A stretch of DNA of 64,000 bases from Typhlomys cinereus (GCA_023101885.1 JALPQD010000224.1:62001-126000); one strand, 5' to 3'. Shown: positions 1 to 13,484, counted from the stretch's first letter. Translations and numbers: made by a program. Notes: generated by a model from the letters alone, not told the origin.

Positions 1-124
1 GTGAGGCTGTCCAGTGACACTGAGTCTATGATGTCAGATGAGAGGTTGTGATGTACTGTGAGGCTGTGATGTTACCGTGAGTTTGTGACATCATAGTTTA
101 GCTATGATTTCAGTGGTTACGCTG
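1..124 (+). repeat. 19-bp satellite, G-rich strand on plus
   Basis: Diverged copies of the 19-bp unit GATGTCACAGTGAGGCTGT. The array continues beyond the left edge of the window. It stops where an LTR starting TGTTGCAG begins. Confidence 0.9.
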
Positions 125-545
125 TGTTGCAGTTCACCTTTATGGTTGATGATAAATGATCATCACACAGCTTAAGCAAACAAGGAGTTTACTTTCTTAT
201 GACAGTCTGATTACAATTCTAAGTCCAGCTTGATGGGAGAACATGCACCAAAACAAGGGCCGCAGAAACTAGCCACACCACTAGCACATAATGGCTGAGA
301 GGTGAACAATCCTTATTTGCCAGATGAGCATGTCTGGCCAAGTGAACAGAATGATGGCAACACTCTCAACCAGCTCTCTCTGATTTATCCAGGGCCTAAT
401 CCCATCCACCATGAGCTGGGGCTTCCCCATCAGCTAGATAATCTTCAGGTTTGCTCTGGGCTTCACATAACCATCGATTCTTTTCAATTGTGCACAGAGC
501 TTAAACCCTCAATAGTCAAGTTGACACCTCTGCTTAAATATGACA
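125..545 (-). mobile_element. MaLR/ERVL-type LTR, 3' LTR of a decayed element
   Basis: Bounded by TGTTGCAG and TATGACA, the inverted TG...CA ends of an LTR. It aligns along its length with the solo LTR at 31016-31379. Just to the right is CTCCACCCC, which reads GGGGTGGAG on the minus strand and works as a polypurine tract, so the element reads right to left. The family name is my inference from the THE1/MST-like organisation. The 89-codon open frame inside it is not a gene. Confidence 0.7.
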
Positions 546-1757
546 CTCCACCCCTTGCCGACTTGCCATAAAACAATAGCACTTTTAAACTGTATCCTTT
601 CCTTGTCCCCACAGATGTTAAACTATAAATACATTCCATGGACAAATTTTAAATGTTTTTATTAAAACTTCAGTTCCAACATTTTAAAAGTTCAATTTTT
701 TAACTTTAAATGGGTATTAAATCAGAATAAGTTAAGTACTTTAAAACAAATAAAACTTTAAACAGAAAGATCTTGATACAATAAGAAAACATTTAATTAA
801 GATCCAAGTCCAGCTAACTACCGCATCCTGTACTTCAATGTCCATCTTCTGTTTCTCCTCACAGTGTGGCTGTGATGTCATGGTGCCTCAAAGATTTCAG
901 GAATTCCCAGCAGAGTTCCTTTGAACCAGGCTGAATCTCCACTCACAGCAGTCCTCAGCATACATCCCATGATTCTGGCATCTCCAACACTCTGGGTTTG
1001 CCTTTCCAGTTCTAAGCTTCACCTTCTGTTGCAGGACTCTATGCCTGCCACTCGGTGCCATGCTTTTGTTGCTTTCCATGAACTCCTCAAATCCTTAACC
1101 CAAATCAGTACCATCTGGGGAACGCTGCCAGATTGCAAAGTGAGTTTGAAATGTAGCTTAGTCCACGTGAGTCATAGTTGTACCAAGTTTTATGGGTTGA
1201 TGCTAGAAAAACCTCTTTTAGGCAGCCAAATATCCAAAGGGCAAGAAATGCCTTTAACTTGGGCTTTTGGCCCCTGAAGGAATTCGAGTTTCAAACCATA
1301 AACTTGCCATATAGTGGTTTTCATGTCTTCCATCATCCCAGTGCAAGCCACTAGGTTTTCCTTCACTGATACTCATTTCTCCAATAGAAGCAGATATTCT
1401 GCTGCCTGCCCTTTACACAACCAAAACTTTAAGGCTGCCAACACAGCTCTCCTCTGTCAAGGAAACCAGTTAATCATCTTTAAATTCAGCTTTACAAAAG
1501 TCCTTGTTCTCCTCATCAAAATTGGGCCCAATCTCTCTCAGAAATTGGCCCACTAAACTCTGAAGAACGGTATTTGCAAATCCACAAAGTGAAAATTCTC
1601 AAGCATTTCCAACTTTGTCTAGCAGAACGGTATTTGCAAATCCACAAAGTGAAAATTCTCAAGCATTTCCAACTTTGTCTAGCAGAACCGTTCAAAAGCC
1701 ACAAAATCCACATAGTCATATTTATCAGCAACACTCCATTTTCCGGATACCAAAATC
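546..1757 (-). mobile_element. Non-coding MaLR-like internal region
   Basis: AT-rich, non-satellite DNA between two LTR ends of the same family. No open frame looks retroviral, which fits a non-autonomous MaLR. Two oddities lie inside: a single satellite-like stretch near 859-885 and an exact 60-bp tandem duplication at 1565-1684. Confidence 0.55.
1565..1684. repeat. Exact 60-bp tandem duplication
   Basis: Two head-to-tail copies with a 60-bp period starting at AGAACGGTATTTGCAAATCC. Apart from the outermost bases the copies are identical. The surrounding element is old, so this is either a recent duplication or an assembly artefact. Confidence 0.9.
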
Positions 1758-1818
1758 TGTTACAGTTCATCTGCATGGTTGCTGAAAAATAACCTTCACA
1801 CAGCTTAAGAGAACACAT
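1758..1818 (-). mobile_element. Truncated partner LTR of the 125-1818 element
   Basis: Starts TGTTACAGTTCATCTGCAT and matches the first 60 bp of the LTRs at 125 and 31016. It then breaks off directly into satellite. In element orientation it is the tail of the 5' LTR; the rest is lost, so no target duplication can be tested. Confidence 0.7.
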
Positions 1819-2459
1819 TGGGGCTTTGATGTCACAGTGAGGTTATGTCGGAGGTGTGTATATGATGTTGCCATGAGGCTATTATTTCAGTGGCAAAGGG
1901 GATTTCACTGTCATTTTGTGATGTCACAGTGAGGTTGTGATATCACTCTCAGGATATAATGTCACAGTTAGGCTTTGAGGACACAGTGTGGCTATGATGT
2001 CACAGTGAGGCTCTGAGGACACAGTGACGTTGTGATGTCACTGCAGAGGTTTAGTTCGCACAGTAAGGCTGTGATGTTAGTGGTGAGGCTAATGTCACAA
2101 TGAGGCTGTGATGTCAGTGGTGAAGGTGTGATGTTACAATAAGGTTAGAATGTCAATGGTGTGAAAGATGTAACAGTGATTCTATGATGTCACTGGTGAG
2201 GCTGTGATGTCAGTGGTGAACCTATTACATGACAGTGACACTGGTGAGGATGTGATGTCAAAGGTTGTGTTGTCACTGGTGTTACAGTGACAGTGATGTC
2301 ACTGTTCTGGCAGTGATGTCAGGGTTCTGACTAATGTCATTGGTGAAGCTGAGGTCACAGATGAGTCTGTGTTGTCACTGGTGAGGCTATGATGTCATAC
2401 TGATGCTGTGATATCACCATGAAGGTTGTATGTTACTGTTATGTCATGTCACCCTGAGG
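1819..2459 (+). repeat. 19-bp satellite, G-rich strand on plus
   Basis: Diverged units with the higher-order motif ACCTATTACATGACAGTGAC near 2219. That motif recurs near 38927, 40457, 42380, 61942 and 62140. The block ends where the strand of the unit flips. Confidence 0.9.
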
Positions 2460-5122
2460 TGACATCATAGCTTTGACATCATAAACAGTGACACCACAGC
2501 CTCATATATTACATCAATGCCTCACTGTGACATCAATCTTCCCAAAGACATCACAGCCTCACAGTTACCTCACAGTCTAACCTGTCATATTATAGACTCG
2601 CCTGTTACATCATAGCCTCATGGTGAAATCAGCTTTGGCTCTGACATCTCATCTTCCACAGTGACCTCACAACCTTTCCGTGACATCACAACCTCCCTAT
2701 GATGTCACAGTCTCATTGTGATATCACAGTTTCCCAGTGATATCACAGCATAACTGTGGCATTATAACCTCATTTCTGACATCACAGCATTACTGTGACA
2801 TCACAGCCTCACCTCTGACATCACAGACTCACTGTGACATAACAGGCTAACCTCTGAAAACATATCATCAGTGACACTGTGGACATCCTGCCAAGTCTCG
2901 CTATGACACCACAGCCTCATCACTGACATCTCAGGCTTACAGACACATGACAGCCCCAACAGTGACACCAGAGCCTCACTGTGGCATCTCGTCCTCATCA
3001 CTGACATCAAACCTCAATGTAACATCAGAGTATCACCACTCACATCATAGCATTACTGTGACATCAGCCTTGCCACTGACATCACAGTCTCACTGTGACC
3101 TCACAGCCTCTATCATGACATTACCAACACCCTGTACATCTGGGCTCATGGTAACAGCACAGCCACACAGTGACATCAAAGCCTCATGGTGCATGAAAGC
3201 TTCACCAGTGGCATACCAGCCTTACTGTGATATTCTACCCTCATCACTCACATCAGCCTCATTCTGATATCACAGCCTAACCACTGAAATTACATCCTCA
3301 CTGTGATATCAGTCTCTCTCCACTGACATCACAGCTTCACTGAGATATCATAGCATCATTGGAGACAACAGAGCCTCACTGTGACATCACAGCCTCAACT
3401 GTTATAGTCTCACAGTGATTTCACAGCCTTACTTTGACATCTCAGCTGCACTGTGACATAACAGCATCTCGGAGACATCACAGCCTCATGGTGATATCAC
3501 AGCCACACTGTGAAATAAAAGCCTCACCACCGGTATCCTACCTTACTTGATTATGACACAACAGACTCACTACAGATAGCATAGGCTCACAATAATGTGA
3601 CAGTCTCAGAAGTGACATCATTGACTTTGACCTTATAAACAGTGACATCATAGCCTCACATATTGCTTCACTGCTTATTGTGACATCAGCCTCACTGTGA
3701 CATCACAGTCTAACCTGTTACATCATAGACTCACCTGTTACATCACAGCCTCATGGTGAAATTATTCTTGCCTCTGACCTCATATTTTCCACAGTGACCT
3801 CACAGCCTCCCAGTGACATCACAACCTCTCTGTGATGCCACAGCCTCATAGTGATATCACAGCTTCTCATTGATCCAGCCACACTGTGGCATTATAGCCT
3901 CATTTCTGACATCACAGCCTCACTGTAAAATAACAGGCTGACCTCTGAAATCATAGGATCAGTAACACCACGGACATCCTCCTAGCCTCACTATGACACC
4001 ACAGCCACATCATTGATATCTCAGGCTTATTGTCACATGATAGCTCCAACAGCCTCGCTGTGGCATCACAGCCTCACCAGTAACATCTCAGTCTCAGTGT
4101 GACATCTCAGCTTCATCATAGACATCAGCCTCACTTCTGACATCACAGCCTAACCACTGAAATTTCAGCTGAACTGTAATGTTATAATCTATCACCACTG
4201 ATATAACAGCCTCATTGTGATATCACAACTTCAAAGTAACATCACCGCCTCACAGTGACATCATAGCCTCTCCTCCAATATCACAGCCTCAGTGTGACTG
4301 CACAACCTCATCATTGACGTCCTAATCTCGCTGTGAAATGCAAGCATCACCCCATATGTCACTGCCTTACTGACATCTCATAGAATCAGTCTGGACTTCA
4401 GAGCCTCACTGCGACATCACATCCTCACAGTGACCTCACAGCCTTCCTAGAAGCACCAAAGGCTCACCTGTTACATCTTGCCACTGACAGCCCAGCCTCA
4501 TGGTGGCATTACAGATTCGCCAGTGACATTCCAGCTGCACTGTGACATCATTCCCTCATCACTCACATCATCCTCATTCTGATATCACAGAGAATAGTCA
4601 CTGAAATCACATCCTCAGTGTGATGTTATAGTCTTGCTCCAGTGACATCACAGTCTCATTCTGTTATCACAGCATCACGGGTGACAACATACCCTCACTG
4701 TGACATCACAGGCTCATCGTTGTGGTTATAGCCTCACTGTGACATGATGGTCTCAGTATGACATCACTGATTCACTCTAAAGTCATAGCCTTAATGTGAC
4801 ATCACACCCTCACTACTGACATCCTACCTAGCCTCACTATAACACCAAATCCTCAACCTTGACCTCACAGGCTCACTGAAACATGACAGCCTCCCTGTGA
4901 CACCACAGTGTCGCTATTGACATCACAACCTCATGTGACATGAGTTCACCAGTGACATCACAACAACACAGTGACATCACAGCCTCATGGTGACATCACA
5001 GCCTTACCTCTGAGGATATAACTTCACTGTCACATGACAGCCTCATAAGGCATCACAGGCTCATCTCTGAAATCATTGCTCAACTGTGACATCAGAGCAT
5101 CAACTGACATAGCCTCAGCAAT
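2460..5122 (-). repeat. 19-bp satellite, inverted domain begins
   Basis: From 2460 the plus strand reads TGACATCACAGCCTCAC, the complement of the unit before it. Module A (TTTGACATCATAAACAGTG) occurs near 2473 and 3628, about 1.15 kb apart. Open frames here give period-19 peptides because 57 bp is three units and nineteen codons; they are not genes. Confidence 0.92.
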
Positions 5123-5216
5123 GGGTTAGGTTCTTGAAAAAATGTCCTTGCTGAAGGTGATTTCTGCTGTAAACATGGTTCTATAACCCAGAATTTTCTG
5201 TACAAATGCTGCCACA
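5123..5216 (+). mobile_element. LTR fragment, inverted relative to the LTR at 6131
   Basis: About 94 bp of non-satellite sequence beginning CAGCAATGGGTTAGGTTC. Its reverse complement matches 6240-6350 at roughly 80 percent by eye. Satellite joins it on both sides with no LTR ends, so it is a fragment and not an insertion with its own ends. Confidence 0.75.
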
Positions 5217-5804
5217 AGTTTCAGTATAAGCCACTGTAAGCCTATGATGTCATAGTGAAGCTGAGATGAAGTGGTAACATCACAGCCTGACAGTGACATC
5301 ACAGCCCCTCCTCTGACATCCCAGCCTCAGTGTGACTGCACAGCCTCACCACTGACATCCTAACCGCATTGTTAAATCCAAGCATAACCCCTGACATCAT
5401 AGCCTCACTGATATCTCATAGAATCTGTCTTGATATCAGAGCCTCACTCTGAAATCTCAGTCTAACACTGACCTCACGCCTGCTCACTGACACCACAGGT
5501 TTTCCTGTTACATAATATCCTCATTGTAACATCAGTCTTGCCACTGACATCACAACTTCCAGAGTGATATTACCTCATGGTGACATGAGAGTCCACAGTG
5601 ACATCCAACCTCACAGCGACATCAAAGCCTCAGCATGACATAATGGCTTCACCAGTGACAGCACAGCCTCACCCATGACATCAGCATCACCTGTGACGTT
5701 AGTCAGAACACTGTTATCACTGCCACCCCAGTGACAACACAGTGTTTGATATCACAATCTCACTAGTGTCACTGTCACGGTATAAGTTCACTACTGACAT
5801 AGTG
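5217..5804 (-). repeat. 19-bp satellite, inverted domain
   Basis: Decayed units. The block ends with the module C context (CACTAGTGTCACTGTCACGG near 5762) that also stands beside the ERV leader fragments at 20117, 38911, 40449 and 43213. Confidence 0.88.
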
Positions 5805-6040
5805 GTGATGTGTTATGCATTATGATGGTTATGCATTCCTAATCTTAAGAGCACCACAATGGACAAACACGGAAAGGGGAAGAGGAGGGGACAACCTGCT
5901 CACCTTCAGGTACTTTAAGCACAGGAACATAAAACCAATGGGGCTACTAACCGAAATTTACCTGAGTGGGTGTCTCGTCTACACCGAAGGTGGCACATCC
6001 CCACATCGGACTGTCAGAGTCTTGTTCGTTATCACAACCA
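5805..6040 (-). mobile_element. Class II ERV leader fragment carried in satellite
   Basis: Homologous on the minus strand to the primer-binding-site and leader region at 38640-38910. The splice-donor-like GGTGAGCAGG and the C-rich CTTCCCCTTTCC follow in the same order. It lacks LTR ends. Both borders (GGTTGTGATAACG and TAATGCATAACACATCACCA, minus strand) agree with the copy at 40198-40448. The 77-codon plus-strand frame is not a gene. Confidence 0.75.
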
Positions 6041-6130
6041 CATTGTAATATCACCTCATGGTAATATCACCTCACAGTGACATCATACCAGTGACAACAC
6101 AGCCTTTGACATCTCAGCCACTGCAGACCA
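6041..6130 (-). repeat. Short satellite block
   Basis: Four to five decayed units between two ERV-derived pieces. Confidence 0.75.
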
Positions 6131-6721
6131 GAGCAGTGGCCTCCAAACGATGACTCCCCCGTGACTAAGGTCAGGCAAGGATTCGGTGATGGAGAAGAGA
6201 AACACACAACTCTAGACTGAGTGAATGTGGACGCTTATACTTTGTGACAGCTTTTATACAGAAAATTCTGGGGTAAAGACACGTGTTCTCCAGCAGAAAT
6301 CACCTTCAGCAAGGACATTTTTTCAGGAACCTAACCCATTGCTTGAGGGTAAATGCACTTAACAGAACCATTTTCCCAGTATTGCCAAATCTAACTAATC
6401 TATACTGCTACACCAAATAGCCATGGGGCTGAGCCCACATAGTTGGCAATGTTTTAACAGAGACTGCATATTTAAAATACACAGAAGAATATTGAGCTTC
6501 TTTTGATTTCAATAAGGAACATGTTTTTCATTACAATTACCTATGTGTGTGCCCAACATCCCATAAGTCACAGGGTGAGCTTTTGCTGTTGTCCTGTCCG
6601 GGTTGGTTCTCTCAGTCAGGCAGGTTGACCTCAGCACTAGGCATGGCAGCAGGTTCTAGTTTTGGAAGTTGCATGCAGTCCATGCAGACAAAACAGGCCT
6701 GCCTGGTCTGTTCCTCCTACA
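6131..6721 (-). mobile_element. Class II ERV LTR
   Basis: Its right end, from CCCAACATCCCATAAGTCAC to CTCCTACA, matches 21850-22032 of the LTR that carries a lysine-tRNA primer binding site. ERV internal sequence follows on the right, so this is the 3' LTR of a minus-strand element. The left border near 6131 is approximate. The 104-codon plus-strand frame is not a gene. Confidence 0.65.
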
Positions 6722-7680
6722 TATCCATCCTGTTTGATAGCCAGTGGGAGCCAGAGTTATTTACTCTGAACTTGTTGACCCGGGCTCAGAGGGGGGTCCA
6801 GCATAATGGACTGGTGCCTGTCTTAGGTCGTCCTGCCTCACTGGATCTTTCCCATCATTGACTACCAGCTCTCAAAGGACCTCTCTTTTGGAAGGCATGT
6901 CAGGATATTTGGATAGTAGATTAGATCAAGGTTTCACAAATGTCTGCAATCCAAGCTTGAACCACATCCCTAGGGGGGCCATAGCTTGGATGTTCAAGGG
7001 CCATAAGGGCCTGTAATGTGGTTTTCTTGATGGAGCACTGCAGAGAGATGTCCTGAAAGAAACACTTATGTAATATAATTGTTAAAAGAACAATTCCTCC
7101 TATGATAGGATAAATTACAATCCAAGAGGGATCAAATAGCCTTTTAAAGTTCTAGTGAACAGATGGCATAATCTCATAGAATTTCTGAAGTTAGTTCATA
7201 GGTGGAAATTGTACCCACCTATGCTTTAAAATTGTTGAAGTTGCTCTCTAATTTCTTTAAAAGCAGTGTATACATTCTGGCTAACAAGTCTACTTACTGT
7301 GTGTGACCAGACATAAAATCTCTAGTTGATATATGATTTAAAGTTAAAAATAGGCTTTTTCTCTAGATCAAAGAGCAGGAAGGTAGTACCCAAAAACCTA
7401 AGAACAAGTTGGAGGTACACCCAATTCCCAGCAGAATTCCTCCTGACAGAGGCAAAACATAAATTACCTAGGAAGGAAGTCCTAGCACCTGCCCACAGAT
7501 GTTACTGTGACATTCCTCAGAGAGCAGGATCTAGGCCAGAACTGGGCAGAAACACCAAAGCTTGGCAATTCCCATATTTTACTTATTTCTCTAATTTATT
7601 TCAAATAATGCTATGTTCATTATCCAGAAATTGTTTCCTGGAAACAATATTCTGCCATGCTGGGACCTTGTCTGATATTA
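6722..7680 (-). pseudogene. env: Class II ERV 3' internal region with env transmembrane tail remnant
   Basis: On the minus strand near 7130-6930 an open stretch has a hydrophobic run of about 20 residues (WIVIYPIIGGIVLLTIIL). It is followed by a charged, cysteine-containing tail that reads toward the LTR. The layout fits the membrane anchor and cytoplasmic tail of an ERV envelope. Upstream (7200-7680) many stops interrupt the frames and I recognise no domain. The fragment ends in satellite near 7680, so the rest of the element is gone. The env call rests on layout and hydrophobicity, not on a recognised motif. Confidence 0.45.
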
Positions 7681-10641
7681 TAGCCTCACTGTTTCATCAC
7701 AGCCTAACTATGATATCACAAGCTCACCTCTGAAATCATTGCCCAACTGTCACATCACAGCATCGACTCTGACATTATAGCCTTACTGCTTTATCACAGA
7801 CTCACTATGACATCACAGGCTCATCTGTGAAATCATAGCCTCAATGTAACATCACACCCTCATCACTGACATCCCACCTAGCCTCACTATGACACCACAG
7901 CCTCACCACTGCCCTCAAAGTTTCACTGAAACTTGACAACTTTCCTGTGGTACCACATTGTCGTTAATGACATCACAACCTCACTGTGACATCACAACTT
8001 CCCCGGTGACATCACAATATCACAGGCCATCACAGCCTCATTGTGACATCACAGCCATACCATGCCATCAAAACATCATTGTGGCTTCATCTGTGACATA
8101 ATAGCCTCATTGTGACATCATAGCCTCAGTTTGATACAATAAACTCATTGTGACATCATAACCAAACTGTGTCCTCACAAACTCACTGTGACATCACAAC
8201 TTCCCAGTGACATCACAACCTCACAGTGACATCATAGCCATTCCATGCCATCAAAGCATCACTATGACATAAAACTTCACCTCTAAAATCATAGCCTCAC
8301 TGTGATACCTTTGCATCAGTTTGACAAAATAAACTCACTGTGACATTAGAACCTCACCAGTAACAATAAAGCCTCACAAATGACATAGTCTCCCTGTGAA
8401 AACTCAATCACTACAGACATCACAAACTCACTGTGACATCACAACCTCAAAGTGGCTTCACAGCCACACTTTTCCAACACAGCCTCACTGTGACATCACA
8501 ATCTCATCTCTGATAAGACAGGCTCACCATGACATTTCAGCCTCACCAGTGACACTACAGCCTCATGGTGACATTATAACCTCACTGTGGCACAACAACC
8601 TAATCAGTTTATATCACATCGTCAAAGAGACATCTCTGCCTCATCTCTCACCATCATTCTCACTTCTGAAAAAGAGCCTAACCACTGACCTCACAACTGC
8701 ACTTTGACATCACAGCCTTAATTCAATATCACAGCCTCAGTGTGACCTCACAGCCACACTGTGGCATCACAACCTCAACATTTGTACCCTAACTTGCCTT
8801 ACCATGACACCACAGCCTCACCAGAGTTTGCACAGTTTCACAGTAATGAGATGGCCTCAGGAGTGACAGGCTTAGACATCATAAATAGAGACACCATAGC
8901 CTCACATGTTGCATCATTGCCTCATTGTGACATCAATCTTTCCACAGATATCTCAGCCTCACAGTGAACTCATAGCCATACTGTGACCTCACAGATTGAC
9001 CTGTTCCATCATAGCCGCATTGTGACATCAGTCTTGCCACTGACAACACAGCCCACAGTGACATCACAGCCTCAGTGGGACATCATGTCCTCATCATTGA
9101 CAGCACAGCCTCACCTGTGACATCAGCCCCAACATCAACATCATGGCCATATCAGTAACAACACAGGCTTTAACATCACAGCCTCACCAGTGTCACTGTC
9201 ATATAATAGGTTCACTACTGACATCATAGCCTCACCAGTTACATCATAGACTCACTATGATATCTTTCTCACTAGTAACATAACAGTCTTTCTGTGAAAG
9301 CATAGTCACTACTGAAATCACAACCTCACTGTGACACAACAACATCACTGTGGCTTCACAGCCACACTGTGCCAACACAGATTCACTGTGACATCACAAC
9401 CTCGGCTCTGATAAGACAGGCTCACTGTGATATTATGGCCTCACAAGTAACACCACAGCCAAGTGGTGACATCATAACATCACTGTGGCACAACTTGTCA
9501 CCATTTATATCACATCATAAATGCAACATCTCAGACTCATCTCTCACATCAGTTCATTTCTGAAATTGCAGCCTAACCATTGACCTCACAGTTGCACTGT
9601 GACATCACAGCTTCATCAGTGTCATGCCAGCATCATTGTGACATCACTCACATCAGCCTCATTCTGTTATTACAGCATAACCACAGAAGTCACATCCTCA
9701 CTTTGATGTCATAGTGTCGTTCCACTGTAATCACAGCCTCACTGTGATATCAAGGCATTACTGGAGACAACATTCCTCACTGTTTCATCACAGCCTCACT
9801 TCTGAAATCATAGCCTCAATGTGACATAACACCCTCATCCCTGACATTCTACCTAGCCTCATTATGGCACCACAACCTCATCACTGACCTCATTGGCTCA
9901 CTGAAACATGACAGCCACGCTGTGACACCACAGTGTCACTGTTAACATCACAACCTCCTTGTGACATCACACCTTTCCCAGTGACATCACAACCTCACAG
10001 TGACATCAGAGCCTCATTGTGACATCACACTCATACCGAGCCATCAAAGCATCACTGTGACATAAAGCTTCACCTCTGATATCATAGTGTCACTGTTGCA
10101 TTGCAGCCTCAGTTTGACCCAATAAATTCACTGTGACATTAGAGCCTCACCAGTGACAATACAGACTCACCAATGACATAGTCTCCCTGTGAAAGCACAG
10201 TCATTACTGACATCACAAACTCACTGTTACATCACAGCCACACTGTGCCAACACAGTCTCACTGTGATATCACAGCCTCACCACTGATAGGACTGGCTTA
10301 CTGTGATATTACAGCCTCACCAGTAACACCACAGCCTATTGTGACATCACAACCTCACTGTGGCATCACAGCCTCACTAGTTATATCACATCATCAATGC
10401 AACATCTCAGCCTCTTCTCTCACGTCAGTCTCACATTTGCACTGTGACATCACATCCTCACATTGACCTCATGACCTCTCTGTGACCTCACAGTCTAACC
10501 TGTTATAACATAGACTCACCTGTTACATCATAGCATTACAGTGAAATCAGCCTTTCCATTGAAATCACGTCTTCCACAGTGACTTCACAGCCTCACTGTG
10601 ACATCACATCCTCACCTCTGACATAACAGCCTCGCTGTGCC
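7681..10641 (-). repeat. 19-bp satellite, inverted domain
   Basis: Contains module B (CATAGTCTCCCTGTGAAA, near 8385 and 10182) and module A near 8872. The order of variant units around 8100-8700 is repeated around 9300-9700 and 10090-10400, a clear higher-order pattern. The period-19 peptide frames are not genes. Confidence 0.92.
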
Positions 10642-10979
10642 TGTAATGGTTACTCCTAACTATTGCTGTGAGACAGCAACCAAAGTCAAGCAACTTAAGG
10701 GAGTAAGGGAGTTTTATTCAGCTTGCAGTTCCAGGAAAGAGGTACAGTCTCTGAAAGCAGAAGTGGCACATCCAGCTGGCCAAAGCTGGAGGAGAATAAA
10801 TTACTGCAGACATTGTGGAAGTGGAGAGCTGCAGACTGCTTGCAGCAAAGGTAGACTTCTCCTGAAGGTAGGGTGGTACTAATTCACATCAAGACCCACC
10901 TCTTGTGACTGCCTTCTTCTAGCAAGGGTCCACCTCTCAAGGTTCTATGACCTTGCCAAATACATTTCAAAACATGACA
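10642..10979 (-). mobile_element. MaLR LTR, 3' copy
   Basis: 338 bp from TGTAATGG to CATGACA, matching 14046-14402. On the minus strand it opens TGTCATGTTTTGAAATGTAT, similar to rodent and primate MaLR LTRs. The adjoining CTCCACCTCTGG reads as a purine-rich tract on the minus strand. Confidence 0.8.
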
Positions 10980-11800
10980 CTCCACCTCTGGCCCCCACAG
11001 GCCCATTGACATCTCATTATATCAACCATACTCAGTCCAACTTTAAAAGTCTTCATAGACTACATCAGTGTCCCAATACAGTCCAAAAGTCCAAAGTTCA
11101 AAGCCTCCTGTAAAATCAAAAGACAAGTTATATACTTCCAACATACAATGACACAGAATAAACATTTACATTCCAAAAGGAAGGAATGGAGGCATATCCA
11201 GGAAAGAACCATCCATAACAAGACTGAAAACCAGCAGGACAAACTCCATATCTTGTAGCTCCAAGTCCAACAGGTGAGCCTCTCCTTGAAATCATCTCAG
11301 TTCCATAGGCTTTGGTTCCACCCCTCCAATGCAGCTGCCCATAGAATACATTACTCTTGAGCTGACTCCTCCCAGGGTATACAGCTCTCCTTGGCAGGTG
11401 TCCCACATTGTCTCTGGAATCTCTAACATCTTTTCTTCTCAGTGGCAAACCAGGAGTTAACTCTACAGCACAAACTGCCCTTCTTGGGTCTCTAAATTGA
11501 AGACTTTCTGCCACATACTACCTGGGTTCCATCATATTTTGAAATCTTGGAGGAGGACTCCACCAACTCCTCCCTCTTGCATCCTTGATGTCTCTAAAAC
11601 CAGAACCAAGTGGACGATTTTGCCAAGACTGGCCCCCTTGAATCACAGCTGATCCACTTCTCTATGCTGACCATGGGGAAAAGCTCTTTTACACCTGGAC
11701 AGTGTGAAGAAGTGTAGAAGTTGATCCTTGCTGGAACTCCACCCTTTAGCTCATTTCTTCTAAAAGGATTTGCATTCTTCTGAGTGGGAGATTTCTCTGA

Positions 11801-12586
<786 letters not shown>

Positions 12587-13452
12587 TAGGCTGGGAAGTT
12601 TTTTTTAAAAACAGAAAAACGTGATGGAGGATCGATCTGAAGTTAAACAAAAAGCCCCGAGCTGACTATTAGAAGACTCATTGCAGAAGTGTCCAGGCGG
12701 CAGAGCCCTGCTTTCCCCTCCCGACCTCAGAGACGCACACCCCTTACCTGACTTTGTGGCCATCCATCTCCGCTCCCCACACCCAGTGCCTGTGACTCTG
12801 AGTAGCTTGTTTTAACTGGTGACAAGTCATTTCTGTAAGCTGTTGGACATTTGCTTTTGTCGTTGGTCATAACAGAAGTACGGGAAGACCCGTCCCCGGT
12901 CCTGAGCCCAGTGGTCCTGATCCCGGTGGTCATTAACTGTGCATTTCTCCCTCATAGAATCTCTCCCTAGACTGGCTGGCACCAGCTCCATCTGTGACCC
13001 CCACTGAGAAGCGCACACTTCTGGTTTTGTTTCCCGCTGCAAGTAGGGCTCAAGTCGTTTGCTTAGATGGAGCCCGGGAGTATATGGCAGTCCCTGGTTC
13101 TGTTTTGTCCTTTCTTTTTCTTCTATTGTTTTTTTTACCATCTTATTTTCTTCTGGTACATTTTGTAATGCCTTTGTACAGCACCTGCCCTCCCCCAGCA
13201 CCTCCGATGGGCCGCTTCATGGAGTTGTCGATGTTCTCAGCTGAGACAAAGGGGACTTTCCATAAGTAAAATGGGAAACTTGGCTCTGTGGCTGTTTGTG
13301 TCTTATAGGGGAAGATAAAGAGGACTTAGTGAATAGTTACTCATCTGCTCGGAATCTGAGTTGGATGCGAGTCCATGTCCACTGAATGGGACAAGTGAAA
13401 GCAGATATTTCAGTCCTTCCTCTTGAGATAGATACTTTCATTCTTGTGTATA

Positions 13453-13458
13453 AATAAA
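13453..13458 (+). promoter_or_regulatory. Polyadenylation signal of the MEAF6 retrocopy
   Basis: AATAAA, 20 bp upstream of the A-run at 13479, copied from the parent mRNA. Confidence 0.85.
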
Positions 13459-13484
13459 GTTTCACAGGCTTTAACTTCAAAAAA

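Noticed and set aside
8396..10466. Open frames of 60-105 codons with HCDIT/SPL-like repeating peptides, here and throughout the satellite
   Set aside because: The peptide period of 19 residues follows from the 19-bp DNA unit (57 bp). They occur on whichever strand avoids stops, without start context or homology.
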